Assembly (NCBI GenBank): GCA_013285985.1
Contig: JABDGR010000005.1
Location: 1 to 47,777 of the forward strand
From: Verrucomicrobiota bacterium
Lineage (GTDB): Bacteria > Verrucomicrobiota > Verrucomicrobiia > Opitutales > JABDGR01
Direction of reading: 5' to 3'
Length of the DNA: 47,777 bases
In this document: positions 7,304-15,251 of the stretch, piece after piece
Numbering within the stretch: position 1 is the stretch's first letter
Layout: the number at the start of each line of letters is the position of its first letter
Position numbers and translations under genes: made by a program
The notes under the pieces: model-generated
What the model was told of the DNA's origin: nothing
Databases searched by the model: none
Seen by the model: only the letters and a program-made list of their open reading frames with translations

Positions 7304-8371
7304 ATGGCCAAAGCAACCGTCTCCGAACCCCCCGCGCCCAAGACCGCCCGGCCGCTCGAGCTGGCGATGTCCGCCATCAACAAGCAATTCGGCGAGGGCG
7401 CCATCATGCGTCTGGGCGACGCCACCAAGATGACCGTCTCGACGATTTCCACCGGCTCGGTGGCGATTGACCTCGCGCTCGGCTGCGGTGGCCTGCCCCG
7501 CGGGCGCATCATGGAGATTTTCGGCCCCGAATCCTCGGGCAAGACGACCCTTTGCCTCTCCGTCATCGCTGAGGCCCAGCGCCAGGGCGGCAGCGCCGTG
7601 TTCATTGACGTCGAGCACGCGCTCGACCCCAAATACGCCAAGACCGTCGGCGTGGACCTCAACAACCTCATGGTCTCCCAGCCGGAATCCGGCGAGGACG
7701 CCCTGAACATCGTCGAGACGCTCATCCGCTCGAACGCCATTGACGTCGTCGTGCTCGACTCCGTCGCCGCGCTCGTGTCCAAGACCGAGCTCGAGGGCCA
7801 GATGGGCGACGCCACCGTCGGCCTGCAAGCCCGCATGATGAGCCAGGCCATGCGTCGCCTCACCGCCTGCATCAGCAAGAGCCAGTGCGTCTGCATCTTC
7901 ACGAACCAGATTCGCGAAAAAATCGGCGTCATGTATGGCAACCCGGAGACGACCCCCGGCGGACGCGCGCTCAAGTTTTTCTCCTCGCTCCGGCTCGACA
8001 TCCGCCGCATCGCGCAACTGAAGGACCCGACCGGCCGGGTCATCGGCAACCGCACGCGCGTGAAGGTCGTCAAGAACAAGGTCGCGCCGCCATTCACGGA
8101 GTGTGAATTCGACATCATGTTCGACGAGGGCATCTCCCGCTCCGGCTCGCTCCTCGACCTCGGCATCGAGCACAAGATTCTGGAAAAGAAAGGCGCGTGG
8201 ATCGCGTATCAGGGCAACCTCGTCGGCCAGGGCCGCGAAGCGGCGAAGAAGTATCTGGATGAGAACCCCAAGGTCGCCGCCGAAGTCAAAAAGGCCATCC
8301 TTGAAAAAGTCCACGTCACCGGCGGCGCCACCATCGCCGAAGGCAAAGACAAGGATGAGGAGGAGAAGTAG
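7304..8371 (+). CDS. recA: Recombinase A
   Basis: RecA forms filaments on single-stranded DNA, drives strand exchange and stimulates LexA self-cleavage. The 355-residue frame carries the Walker A motif GPESSGKTT near residue 70, the Walker B region [11 protein letters not shown], the L1/L2 DNA-binding region [13 protein letters not shown] and [22 protein letters not shown], and the C-terminal domain ending in an acidic tail ([10 protein letters not shown]). The start is set at ATG 7304 (MAKATVSEP); the longer frame from 7253 has no family support. An Ala/Pro-rich N-terminal extension precedes the core. It is monocistronic, followed by about 420 nt of non-coding DNA. Confidence 0.98.
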   Translation: MAKATVSEPPAPKTARPLELAMSAINKQFGEGAIMRLGDATKMTVSTISTGSVAIDLALGCGGLPRGRIMEIFGPESSGKTTLCLSVIAEAQRQGGSAVFIDVEHALDPKYAKTVGVDLNNLMVSQPESGEDALNIVETLIRSNAIDVVVLDSVAALVSKTELEGQMGDATVGLQARMMSQAMRRLTACISKSQCVCIFTNQIREKIGVMYGNPETTPGGRALKFFSSLRLDIRRIAQLKDPTGRVIGNRTRVKVVKNKVAPPFTECEFDIMFDEGISRSGSLLDLGIEHKILEKKGAWIAYQGNLVGQGREAAKKYLDENPKVAAEVKKAILEKVHVTGGATIAEGKDKDEEEK

Positions 8372-8791
8372 AATATTTTTTGGTGCGATTAGGTCGGATT
8401 AGATGCGATTAGGCTGGATGAGCGGCCCTTTGGCGAACTCTGGACGGAATTTCTTGGCTTAATTCACCTTAATTCAGCTTGATTGGAAGGAAGAGGATGA
8501 AGGGGTTTAAGGTAGGGCGGGGCGTTCCCGACCCGCCTAGAGATTGGGAAAGAACACGGAAAAGCTAGGCGCGCCGGGGACGTCGCGTCCTATCTGGGCA
8601 ACGGAATTCATGCGCGCATCATACCCGAAAACCGTCCAGAGCGTGAGCACACGGTTGGCTGCGTTGGGTAGGTTGGTTGGGTTTGATGGGTTGGGAGGGA
8701 TCCGATATACTTTCTCTGAAGGAGGATTTGACAAAAAAATCCCAAAAAATTGTTATTGACGGACTTTTATTCATGATTCAGACTTTTGCCC
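8372..8791. other. Non-coding spacer after recA with short repeats and REP-like palindromes
   Basis: No credible gene is seen in this 420-nt stretch. Close to recA are three GATTAG units in imperfect 20-nt repeats (about 8385-8417), then repeated TTAATTCA units (about 8459-8476). Two GC-rich palindromes follow. One pairs GGCGGG (8516-8521) with CCCGCC (8532-8537); the other pairs GGACG (8578-8582) with CGTCC (8586-8590) across a 3-nt loop. They resemble extragenic palindromes of the REP type; the first might also end recA transcription, although no T-run follows. Confidence 0.5.
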
Positions 8792-9079
8792 ATGAACACG
8801 ACAACCAAGGCCGATTCCATCCGGTTCACCACACGGGGGCAGATCGTCATTCCCCTGTGGCTGCGGAAGGAATTTCACATCGAGGATGGCACCCGCGCCA
8901 TCGTCACCTCCACGCCGGAAGGCATTCTCATGAAGCCGGTGACCCAGTGGGCCATAGAACGCGCCCATGGCCTGCTCAAACGCAAGCCAGGTGAAAAATC
9001 TTTTGCCCAGGAATGGGCGGAGCACAAAAAACAGGAACGAGAACTGGAGGAGCGCAAAAATGCCCGCCACAGTGCTTGA
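8792..9079 (+). CDS. vapB: AbrB/MazE-fold antitoxin (VapB type)
   Basis: A 95-residue protein with an N-terminal SpoVT/AbrB DNA-binding swapped-hairpin domain: IRFTTRGQIVIPLWLRKEF, followed by GTRAIVTSTPEGILMKPV. The C-terminal part is charged and helical (KPGEKSFAQEWAEHKKQERELEE) and would wrap the toxin. The start is ATG 8792. It overlaps the PIN-domain toxin gene by 20 nt, as usual for translationally coupled toxin-antitoxin pairs. The antitoxin is expected to neutralise the toxin and autorepress the operon. Confidence 0.85.
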   Translation: MNTTTKADSIRFTTRGQIVIPLWLRKEFHIEDGTRAIVTSTPEGILMKPVTQWAIERAHGLLKRKPGEKSFAQEWAEHKKQERELEERKNARHSA

Positions 9080-9464
9080 TTCCTACGCTTTGCTGGCGCT
9101 TTTTCGCGGGGAGCCGGCAGGCGATACCGTCAAAACGCTTTTGCACAAAGCGGCCACGTCCGACCGTCCGCTGCACATGAGCGAGGTCAATTACGCTGAG
9201 GTTAAATACACGCTCATCAAAAAAGACGGCGCCGCGGCTTGGGCGCAAGCTGAAGATGTTCTGAAGAGTCTGCCCATTGAATTTCACCTGGCGGATCGCA
9301 CACTGGCTGACCTTGCCGCCGATTTCAAAGCCCGCTTTACTTTGAGCCTTGCGGACGCTTTTGCCGCTGCGCTGGCCAAACACAAGAAGGCTGAATTGGC
9401 TACCGGCGATCTAGAATTTAAATCCCTGGAGAGAGAAATAAAAATTTACTGGTTGACTGAGTAA
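9060..9464 (+). CDS. vapC: PIN-domain ribonuclease toxin (VapC type)
   Basis: A 134-residue PIN-domain protein. The acidic residues expected to hold the catalytic metal are present: Asp7 in VLDSYALLALF, Glu42 (SEVNYAEV), Asp99 (SLADAFAAALA) and Asp117 (ATGDLEF). VapC toxins cleave tRNA or rRNA when freed from the antitoxin. The start is ATG 9060, inside the antitoxin gene; the longer in-frame extension upstream is antitoxin-overlapping and unlike the family. The pair marks the left border of an AT-rich segment. Confidence 0.88.
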   Translation: MPATVLDSYALLALFRGEPAGDTVKTLLHKAATSDRPLHMSEVNYAEVKYTLIKKDGAAAWAQAEDVLKSLPIEFHLADRTLADLAADFKARFTLSLADAFAAALAKHKKAELATGDLEFKSLEREIKIYWLTE

Positions 9465-9504
9465 AGAAATCTTCCAGAAATATATCTTAACTTCTCATAT
9501 CAAA

Positions 9505-11916
9505 ATGAGTATGTCTTCAAGCATCATCGAAAAACTGAGTGGGGTTATGGAAGTCCCCTGTCTGGAAAATGCAAGAGAGCTTGAAGCGGCATTGCGTAAT
9601 GAAGGCTGCAAAACAAAAATATTTGGGAGATTAAATCAAAAGGCCTCTATCGAGGCCGCAGCTGAAAGTGATCGCGGAATTACTGAACGAATCTCAAATG
9701 CTTTTGATGCTTCATTGACTTCAGCACGAATGCTGTCGGGATTTCTAAAGAGCGATCCAAGTTCTTCGCCACGAATCGCTGCGCAAAGATTTCTCAATCC
9801 CGATCGAGAGGCTTGTATCTGGGATCCGCAAGATCGGAAAATTGGGTTCGGAAAGCCAATGATTCAATTTTGGTCGGAGAAAGATGGGCAACAACGCCGT
9901 TTCCAAAAATATCAACCTGCGGAAGGGTTAATTTCTGCATTAGTTCGGGATTCTTCCTTGGGGATGGATCAAGAAAAAATGGCAAAAACCATTCTTGAAC
10001 TTAACAGTGACGATAAACTTAAAACATTTGAGGCGACAGGCCAATTTGGGCATGGGGGAAGTAGTGCGCTTGCATTTTGTGAATTATGCCTAATTTTGAC
10101 ACAACCAAGATTTGGCCAAGCGACAAATGAATTTTATTGGACGTTGATTTTCCCGGAGCCAGAAGGAGAGGCCTCAAAACAATCTGTTGTTCGCAAATGG
10201 TTTTGCAACAGTGAGCAGCTTCCACTGAAGGGCAATGTAGCCGATTTCGCCAACCTAAAAGATATTTTCCCTGGCACTTCAATATGGCATTTTGGCTACG
10301 CACGAGGAGATTGGCTTAAGTCAACTGTTGGAACACACCAGGATTCGCCCACGGCTCGCTTTGGGCGACTATTTTTCTCATATCCACTTCCATTTGAGAT
10401 TCATGGAGAATTTGCTCGAGGAGATACTGCTTCGGGCATGAGAAATGTGAAAGGGGCTTATTTCCGTTTGCTTGAAGACCGCTCAGGTAGTGAGGCCGTA
10501 GTCGAGTATCGTTCGGGTGAAAAGTCGGAAACGCTTATGGTAGACGGAGCAGAGTATGGACGATTCAGTGTTTTTGTCTTTGTCCTTAAAGATCGTAGCC
10601 AAGTACGAAACTACGTTGATAGGTCACGGCCAGTTATTATTACGCTACATGGCCAAAACCACGGAGAGCGCACAGCAAAACTAGTTGCTGATGCAAACCT
10701 TCCTGAGGTTTCTGCATGCACCATTTTGGAAATTCGTCTTGATGGACTTGAGCCAGAGGCCTTAAGTCATATCATAAATAATTCGCGGGAGTTCCCTAAG
10801 GATACACCATTTACTCGCGAGCTTGAGGCGAGGGTTTGTGCATTATTGCAGAATGACGAGAGTCTTATCGCAATTGAAAAAAAGAAACAGGATGAAAGTG
10901 CAAAGCAATCGAGCGAAGAGTTAAACCGCAAAATAACCAAGTTTTTATCAACCATATTATCGGATGCTTTGGCGGAGCCATCTGCGGAAAGCGGAGGGAC
11001 TGCACCCGGAAAGAAAGGTCAACGAAAACGCGGGAACCCGCTACCAGAAATCCCAGCAAGCTCCTCCCCATTGATATTAGAGTTTTTGTCAGTCAGCCCC
11101 ACTTATATTCCCGAGGGGACGGCAAGAATTATAAAATTCAAGAGTGACGCAAGATCGCCAAGGTATTCGTTTCATGGCGACAATCCCCGTCTTTTTACTA
11201 ATTTAACGAACGTCGATTCTCGCAAGGCCCGGCTAACAGTTACGGGCAAGGCTGACATTGATGGCCGCGGCTATGGTTCAGTGACTTTGAGTTGCGTGGA
11301 AGTTGCTAAATCTCCAATCTCCAGCGAGGAAATTGTCGGCTCTCTTGAGACCATTCTTCAAACGGTTGACGGTCGTATACTAAAAACGCAAATTCAAGTT
11401 GGCGTTTGCCCCAAGCCGAAGGAAAGTGAGAGGAAAAGGCGTCAGTCTATTAAGCCAATAATTCTATTTTGTGCTCCTCATGCGTCAGACAGAGAATACC
11501 TAGCTAACCTTCTTGTTGAGGATGTAAACAAAGTGGCCGATTTTGGCTCTGGACTTGAAAAATATCGCGACACATTAAGCGTATCCGAGTCGGAATGCGC
11601 TTACTGGGGCCAAGAGTCTAATCAAGAGGGGGAAAGTTCTTTAAAAGTTGAAATCAACGTTGCTCACCCAAGGATGGTCGCGTTGCTTAAGACGTGTCTT
11701 CGTACAGAAGATAAGGTGCGCTTTAAAGAAAGGGTAATTCAGGATGTCGTTTTGGATTGTTATCAGCATCTTTTTCGCTTGGACGATTTGCCTGAATCAG
11801 TGCATGAACAGGCTGCAACTGTACAAGACGAAGTGCGAGCGGCGGAGATCTGCCTTAACTACGACAAAATTCTGCGAATTGCTACAATAGATAGTAAGCA
11901 AAATATCGTTTGCTAA
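9505..11916 (+). CDS. Large GHKL (Hsp90/MutL/MORC-type) ATPase of unknown function
   Basis: An 803-residue protein, no signal peptide. The N-terminal third has the Bergerat ATP-binding signatures: E61-R-I-S-N65-A-F-D68 (N box), D149-S-S-L-G153-M (degenerate DxGxG), and GQFGHGGSSAL at 179-189 (lid/G2 box). A ribosomal-S5-like middle region would follow. Residues about 465-520 are charged and linker-like, then comes a beta-rich segment (about 525-610) and a C-terminal domain with FCAPHASDREYLANLL. This architecture recalls MutL/MORC-type ATPases known from restriction-modification and anti-phage loci, but I cannot assign a named family. Codon use is much more AT-rich than in neighbouring genes, and a VapBC pair lies 40 nt upstream. 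A defence role is inferred from context only. No nuclease motif was recognised. Confidence 0.7.
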   Translation: MSMSSSIIEKLSGVMEVPCLENARELEAALRNEGCKTKIFGRLNQKASIEAAAESDRGITERISNAFDASLTSARMLSGFLKSDPSSSPRIAAQRFLNPDREACIWDPQDRKIGFGKPMIQFWSEKDGQQRRFQKYQPAEGLISALVRDSSLGMDQEKMAKTILELNSDDKLKTFEATGQFGHGGSSALAFCELCLILTQPRFGQATNEFYWTLIFPEPEGEASKQSVVRKWFCNSEQLPLKGNVADFANLKDIFPGTSIWHFGYARGDWLKSTVGTHQDSPTARFGRLFFSYPLPFEIHGEFARGDTASGMRNVKGAYFRLLEDRSGSEAVVEYRSGEKSETLMVDGAEYGRFSVFVFVLKDRSQVRNYVDRSRPVIITLHGQNHGERTAKLVADANLPEVSACTILEIRLDGLEPEALSHIINNSREFPKDTPFTRELEARVCALLQNDESLIAIEKKKQDESAKQSSEELNRKITKFLSTILSDALAEPSAESGGTAPGKKGQRKRGNPLPEIPASSSPLILEFLSVSPTYIPEGTARIIKFKSDARSPRYSFHGDNPRLFTNLTNVDSRKARLTVTGKADIDGRGYGSVTLSCVEVAKSPISSEEIVGSLETILQTVDGRILKTQIQVGVCPKPKESERKRRQSIKPIILFCAPHASDREYLANLLVEDVNKVADFGSGLEKYRDTLSVSESECAYWGQESNQEGESSLKVEINVAHPRMVALLKTCLRTEDKVRFKERVIQDVVLDCYQHLFRLDDLPESVHEQAATVQDEVRAAEICLNYDKILRIATIDSKQNIVC

Positions 11917-12219
11917 AATAAATTTTAAAATTGTCACTCCGCCACCCTAAACTTCTTCAGCGCCTTTTCGTCCACAGTGAGGCCGAGGCCGGGGGTGTTT
12001 TCGTCGAGATCGATAAACCCCCCGCTTCACGGGCACTTGATGGATCAGCTAATGGTCTTTAGTTGCCCAACTCGTTGATTAAAAACATCAACGGAGTTCT
12101 TGGGGAATTATTTTGCGTGCGAGGTATACACCTCATGTAAAATTTCATTTAAAACCCTATTTATTTGTTTATAAGAGCTCTATTTTATCGATTTAGGTTC
12201 AAAAATCATTATTTACGTT
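11917..12219. other. AT-rich spacer holding a gene remnant and two inverted repeats
   Basis: This 303-nt stretch has no intact gene. It contains the rhamnonate-dehydratase-like remnant (11934-12020), an inverted repeat AACTCGTTGAT / ATCAACGGAGTT at 12069-12098 (one bulged G), and a smaller palindrome GAGGT-ATAC-ACCTC at 12121-12134. The rest is strongly AT-rich and may hold the promoter of the redB-kinase pair. Confidence 0.6.
11934..12020 (-). pseudogene. Remnant of the 3' end of an L-rhamnonate-dehydratase-like gene
   Basis: Read on the minus strand, these 87 nt encode the last 28 residues and the TGA stop of an enolase-superfamily enzyme (GFIDLDENTPGLGL... ending KKFRVAE). The intact rhmD at 15252-16430 ends KKFKVTE; 26 of the 28 residues match and the DNA is nearly identical. 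Upstream of the conserved part the frame is closed by a stop codon and similarity is lost. The few differences are conservative or silent, so this is a slightly diverged paralogue or an old duplication that has lost its 5' part. Confidence 0.85.
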
Positions 12220-12894
12220 ATGGTTGGAACATGGAACTCGCTGCTTTCCTTCCCTCCTTCAACGGCCAAGGTCCACCCACAAGATAACAAGACAAATGCT
12301 GTCATGAAAATCACCGCCTGTATTTGGCTGGTGGTGATCCTCACCGCCATGGTGATGATTGCCAATTTCACGAGTACCCCGGGCCTCGCCCGAGAGGCGC
12401 CCGCCCAGTGGCCAGCCCAATCGAAGATTTCGTTGGATAACAGCCGGCCGACTTTGATCATGTTTGCCCATCCGCATTGTCCGTGCACCCAGGCGAGCGT
12501 GGGTGAATTGGAAGAGCTAATGGCTTATTGCCAGGGGCGGATAAACGCGCATGTGGTTTTTATCGAACCCTCTGGCACTGCCAAGGATTGGGTGGAAACG
12601 GATTTGTGGAGGCGTGCATCCGCCATTCCCGGCGTGCAGATTCATGAGGACGCGATGTGTGTTGAAGCCAGCCTTTTCAAGGCCGAAACCTCCGGCTTCA
12701 CCGTACTCTACGATACAAAAGGAACCTTGCAGTTTGCGGGGGGCATCACCATCGCCCGTGGACACATGGGCGACAATCCCGGACTCAGCACCATTGAGAA
12801 GACGGTGACGCAAGGGCTGCCCCACTATGCCAAAACGCCGGTATTTGGCTGCTCACTTTTCGGAACCGAATGTCGGCCGGAGGACGCCCGGTGA
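12220..12894 (+). CDS. RedB-like membrane-anchored thioredoxin-fold protein
   Basis: A 224-residue protein (196 if started at ATG 12304, which gives a cleaner MKITACIW start). One N-terminal membrane segment (ACIWLVVILTAMVMIANF) is followed by a periplasmic domain opening with TLIMFAHPHCPCTQASVGEL. The CxC pair (Cys87, Cys89) replaces the CxxC of thioredoxins. More cysteines occur in DAMCVEA and in the C-terminal VFGCSLFGTEC. The beta-strand VLYDTKGTLQFAGGIT, with GGIT near the end, fits a thioredoxin-like fold. Such proteins are annotated RedB; the biochemical role is not established. The kinase gene starts 11 nt downstream, so the two are likely translated from one message and may work as a redox sensor pair. 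Confidence 0.65.
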   Translation: MVGTWNSLLSFPPSTAKVHPQDNKTNAVMKITACIWLVVILTAMVMIANFTSTPGLAREAPAQWPAQSKISLDNSRPTLIMFAHPHCPCTQASVGELEELMAYCQGRINAHVVFIEPSGTAKDWVETDLWRRASAIPGVQIHEDAMCVEASLFKAETSGFTVLYDTKGTLQFAGGITIARGHMGDNPGLSTIEKTVTQGLPHYAKTPVFGCSLFGTECRPEDAR

Positions 12895-12905
12895 AAGAAG
12901 AAAAC

Positions 12906-15164
12906 ATGAATAAAAACGATGAATCGGTGATTTCCAGCACCGCGCTGGAGCAGAGGGCGAGAGTATTTTTTAATGAATCCCTCGACAACACCCACCGGCA
13001 CACGGACCGGCTATTTGCCAATTTGATGGCGATGCAATGGGTGGCCGGTATCGCCGCGGCTTTGTGGATTTCACCGCAGACCTGGATTGGCACCACCAGC
13101 TACGTTCACTGGCATGTTTGGGCCGCGATATTTTTGGGCGGCGCCATCGCGGCCTTCCCGATTTTCATGGCTTGGAAACAGCCCGGCAGACCGTTGACCC
13201 GCCACACCATCGCCGTGGCCCAGATGCTCTGGTCTGCGCTCTTAATCCACCTGACGGGTGGCCGCATTGAGACACATTTTCACGTCTTCGGCTCGCTGGC
13301 GTTTTTGGCGTTTTATCGCGATTGGAAGGTGCTCGTTACGGCGACCGTGGTAGTCGCCGTGGACCATTTTGCACGCGGGATGTTTTGGCCCCAGTCCGTC
13401 TTTGGCATTCTCACCCCGAGCCCGTGGCGCTGGCTGGAACATGCGGGCTGGGTCATATTTGAGGACGTTTTCTTGTGCATCTCGATCCGCAACAGTTTGC
13501 GCGAAATGTTTGATGTGGCGATGCGGCGCGCCCGCCTGGAGGGGGTGAATGTGGAGATCGAAAGTCAGGTCGCTGAACGCACTGCGGAATTGACCGCTAC
13601 CCACCAGGAACTGAAAGCCAGCGACCAGCGTTTTCGCCTGTTGGCGGAAAACATCCATGAAGTGTTCTGGATGACAGACCCCGTGAAAAACCAGGTGCTC
13701 TATGTCAGCCCCGCTTACGAGACGATCTGGGGACGCCCTTGCGAAAGCGCCTATAAATCGGGCAACAGCTGGCGGGAGGCGATCCACCCCGACGACCGGT
13801 TGCCTGTCCGGGAGGCCCTGGCCACTAAGCAAACCCGGGGTGACTACGAAGAGACTTATCGCATCATCCGTCCCGACGGCTCCGTACGCTGGATTTATGA
13901 TCGGGCTTTTCCCGTCCGTGACGAAGCAGGCCAAGTGTACCGGATTGTTGGCACGGCCGAGGACATAACGGAGCACCGCCGACTCGAAGAGCAGCTTCGC
14001 CAGACGCAAAAGATGGAAGCCATTGGCACACTCGCCGGCGGCATAGCGCATGATTTCAATAATATTCTGGGCGCGATCAACGGTTACACCGAGTTGGCCA
14101 AACTTTCCGTCAAGGATGTTGCTGCCCGTGAATACCTGGACACGGTTTTGCGCGCGGGCAATCGCGCGACGAACCTCGTAAAACAAATTCTCACTTTCAG
14201 CCGCCAAAAAGAACAAAAACGCGTGTCGATTCAACTACAGACGGTACTGGAGGAGACGTTAGCCCTCCTGCGGGCCACGTTGCCCAGGACCATTGAGTTC
14301 CGAATCTTTTTAGCCCCTGATGCGTCCACCGTTTTGGCCGATACCACCCAGGTTCATCAGATCGTAATGAATCTTGGCACGAACGCCTGGCAAGCGATGA
14401 AAAATCGTCCTGGTCGGCTTGAAATCAAACTAAAAAACATTCACGTGGATGCCACGATGGCGGAGACCCACCTGGGCTTGCGCATTGGCGCTTATGTGCG
14501 TCTTTCCGTCAGTGACACCGGACATGGCATGGACCACGCGACGTTGGAGCGCATTTTCGAGCCGTTTTTCACGACCAAAGAGGCCGGTGAGGGCACCGGG
14601 TTGGGCTTGTCCGTCGTGCATGGAATCATGCAAAGTTACGGCGGGGCGATTACAGTATACAGCCAGCCTGGCCAGGGCACGGTATTCCACTTGTATTTCC
14701 CGGCCTACGTCGGAGCGGCTCCGGCGGCGGTGACGGCCGAAGCGTCGATTCCCACCGGTCAGGGCCAAAGCATTCTTTTTGTTGACGACGAGGAGGTGCT
14801 GGCTCGGCTGGGCAAAAAAAATCTCGAGCACTTGGGTTACGTGGTAGAGGCCCAGACAGATGTGATCGCAGCACTCAATTTTGTGCGGTCTCATCCACAA
14901 CAGTTTGATTTGATTATCACAGATCAGACGATGCCCGGCATGACTGGGGTGGATTTTGCCAAGCATCTTTTGCAGGTGCGGGCAGATCTCCTGATTATCC
15001 TAACCACAGGTTATGCCGGAGATTTGACTACCGAACAGGTGCGGGATTTGGGCATTCGTGGATTGCTGCTTAAACCACATACGTTGCATTCGCTCGGTAC
15101 AATGGTGCATCAAGTCCTGGCCAAAAATTCCAGGGCGCCATTTGGGTTTGAGCCCAACTTGTAA
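12906..15164 (+). CDS. Membrane-bound hybrid sensor histidine kinase
   Basis: A 752-residue hybrid kinase. Residues about 40-195 hold five or six membrane helices, with a His-rich turn [17 protein letters not shown] at 118-134. A coiled linker (about 205-240) leads to a PAS domain (241-357; [17 protein letters not shown] to GTAEDITE). The phospho-acceptor His382 is in [11 protein letters not shown]. The ATPase has [11 protein letters not shown] (N box), SDTGHGMD (G1) and [13 protein letters not shown] (G2). A C-terminal receiver (from about 621) has acidic Asp627/628, phospho-acceptor Asp673 ([11 protein letters not shown]) and Lys in LLKPH. The start is ATG 12906, preceded by GAAAGAAG; the frame also opens at 12870 inside redB but without support. 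No response regulator with an output domain is adjacent. It is convergent with rhmD. Confidence 0.9.
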   Translation: MNKNDESVISSTALEQRARVFFNESLDNTHRHTDRLFANLMAMQWVAGIAAALWISPQTWIGTTSYVHWHVWAAIFLGGAIAAFPIFMAWKQPGRPLTRHTIAVAQMLWSALLIHLTGGRIETHFHVFGSLAFLAFYRDWKVLVTATVVVAVDHFARGMFWPQSVFGILTPSPWRWLEHAGWVIFEDVFLCISIRNSLREMFDVAMRRARLEGVNVEIESQVAERTAELTATHQELKASDQRFRLLAENIHEVFWMTDPVKNQVLYVSPAYETIWGRPCESAYKSGNSWREAIHPDDRLPVREALATKQTRGDYEETYRIIRPDGSVRWIYDRAFPVRDEAGQVYRIVGTAEDITEHRRLEEQLRQTQKMEAIGTLAGGIAHDFNNILGAINGYTELAKLSVKDVAAREYLDTVLRAGNRATNLVKQILTFSRQKEQKRVSIQLQTVLEETLALLRATLPRTIEFRIFLAPDASTVLADTTQVHQIVMNLGTNAWQAMKNRPGRLEIKLKNIHVDATMAETHLGLRIGAYVRLSVSDTGHGMDHATLERIFEPFFTTKEAGEGTGLGLSVVHGIMQSYGGAITVYSQPGQGTVFHLYFPAYVGAAPAAVTAEASIPTGQGQSILFVDDEEVLARLGKKNLEHLGYVVEAQTDVIAALNFVRSHPQQFDLIITDQTMPGMTGVDFAKHLLQVRADLLIILTTGYAGDLTTEQVRDLGIRGLLLKPHTLHSLGTMVHQVLAKNSRAPFGFEPNL

Positions 15165-15211
15165 AAGACCCCGTCAACTCGAACGCAGCCAGAGATTAAT
15201 TGACTGAATTG

Positions 15212-15226
15212 ACCGGGTGGGCCGGT
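15212..15226. terminator. Possible hairpin between the convergent kinase and rhmD genes
   Basis: ACCGG (15212-15216) and CCGGT (15222-15226) pair across a 5-nt loop in the 87-nt gap between two converging stop codons. The + strand continues TTCTAAAAAAG, which gives no U-run after the hairpin for the + transcript. A weak bidirectional terminator is possible on position alone. Confidence 0.25.
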
Positions 15227-15251
15227 TCTAAAAAAGTTGCCCCCCGGTTCC

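Noticed and set aside
9060-9464. Considering the longer open frame from 8967 as the toxin
   Set aside because: The extension lies in the antitoxin coding region and is unlike PIN proteins, which start directly with the first beta-strand (ATVLDSYALL).
12870-12905. Longer start for the hybrid kinase inside redB
   Set aside because: The extra 12 residues overlap the RedB reading frame; ATG 12906 has a purine-rich ribosome-binding stretch and suits a coupled gene.
9465-15251. Integrase- or transposon-bounded island
   Set aside because: The composition and relict suggest acquisition, but no integrase, transposase, terminal inverted repeats or tRNA target were found, so no mobile element is called.
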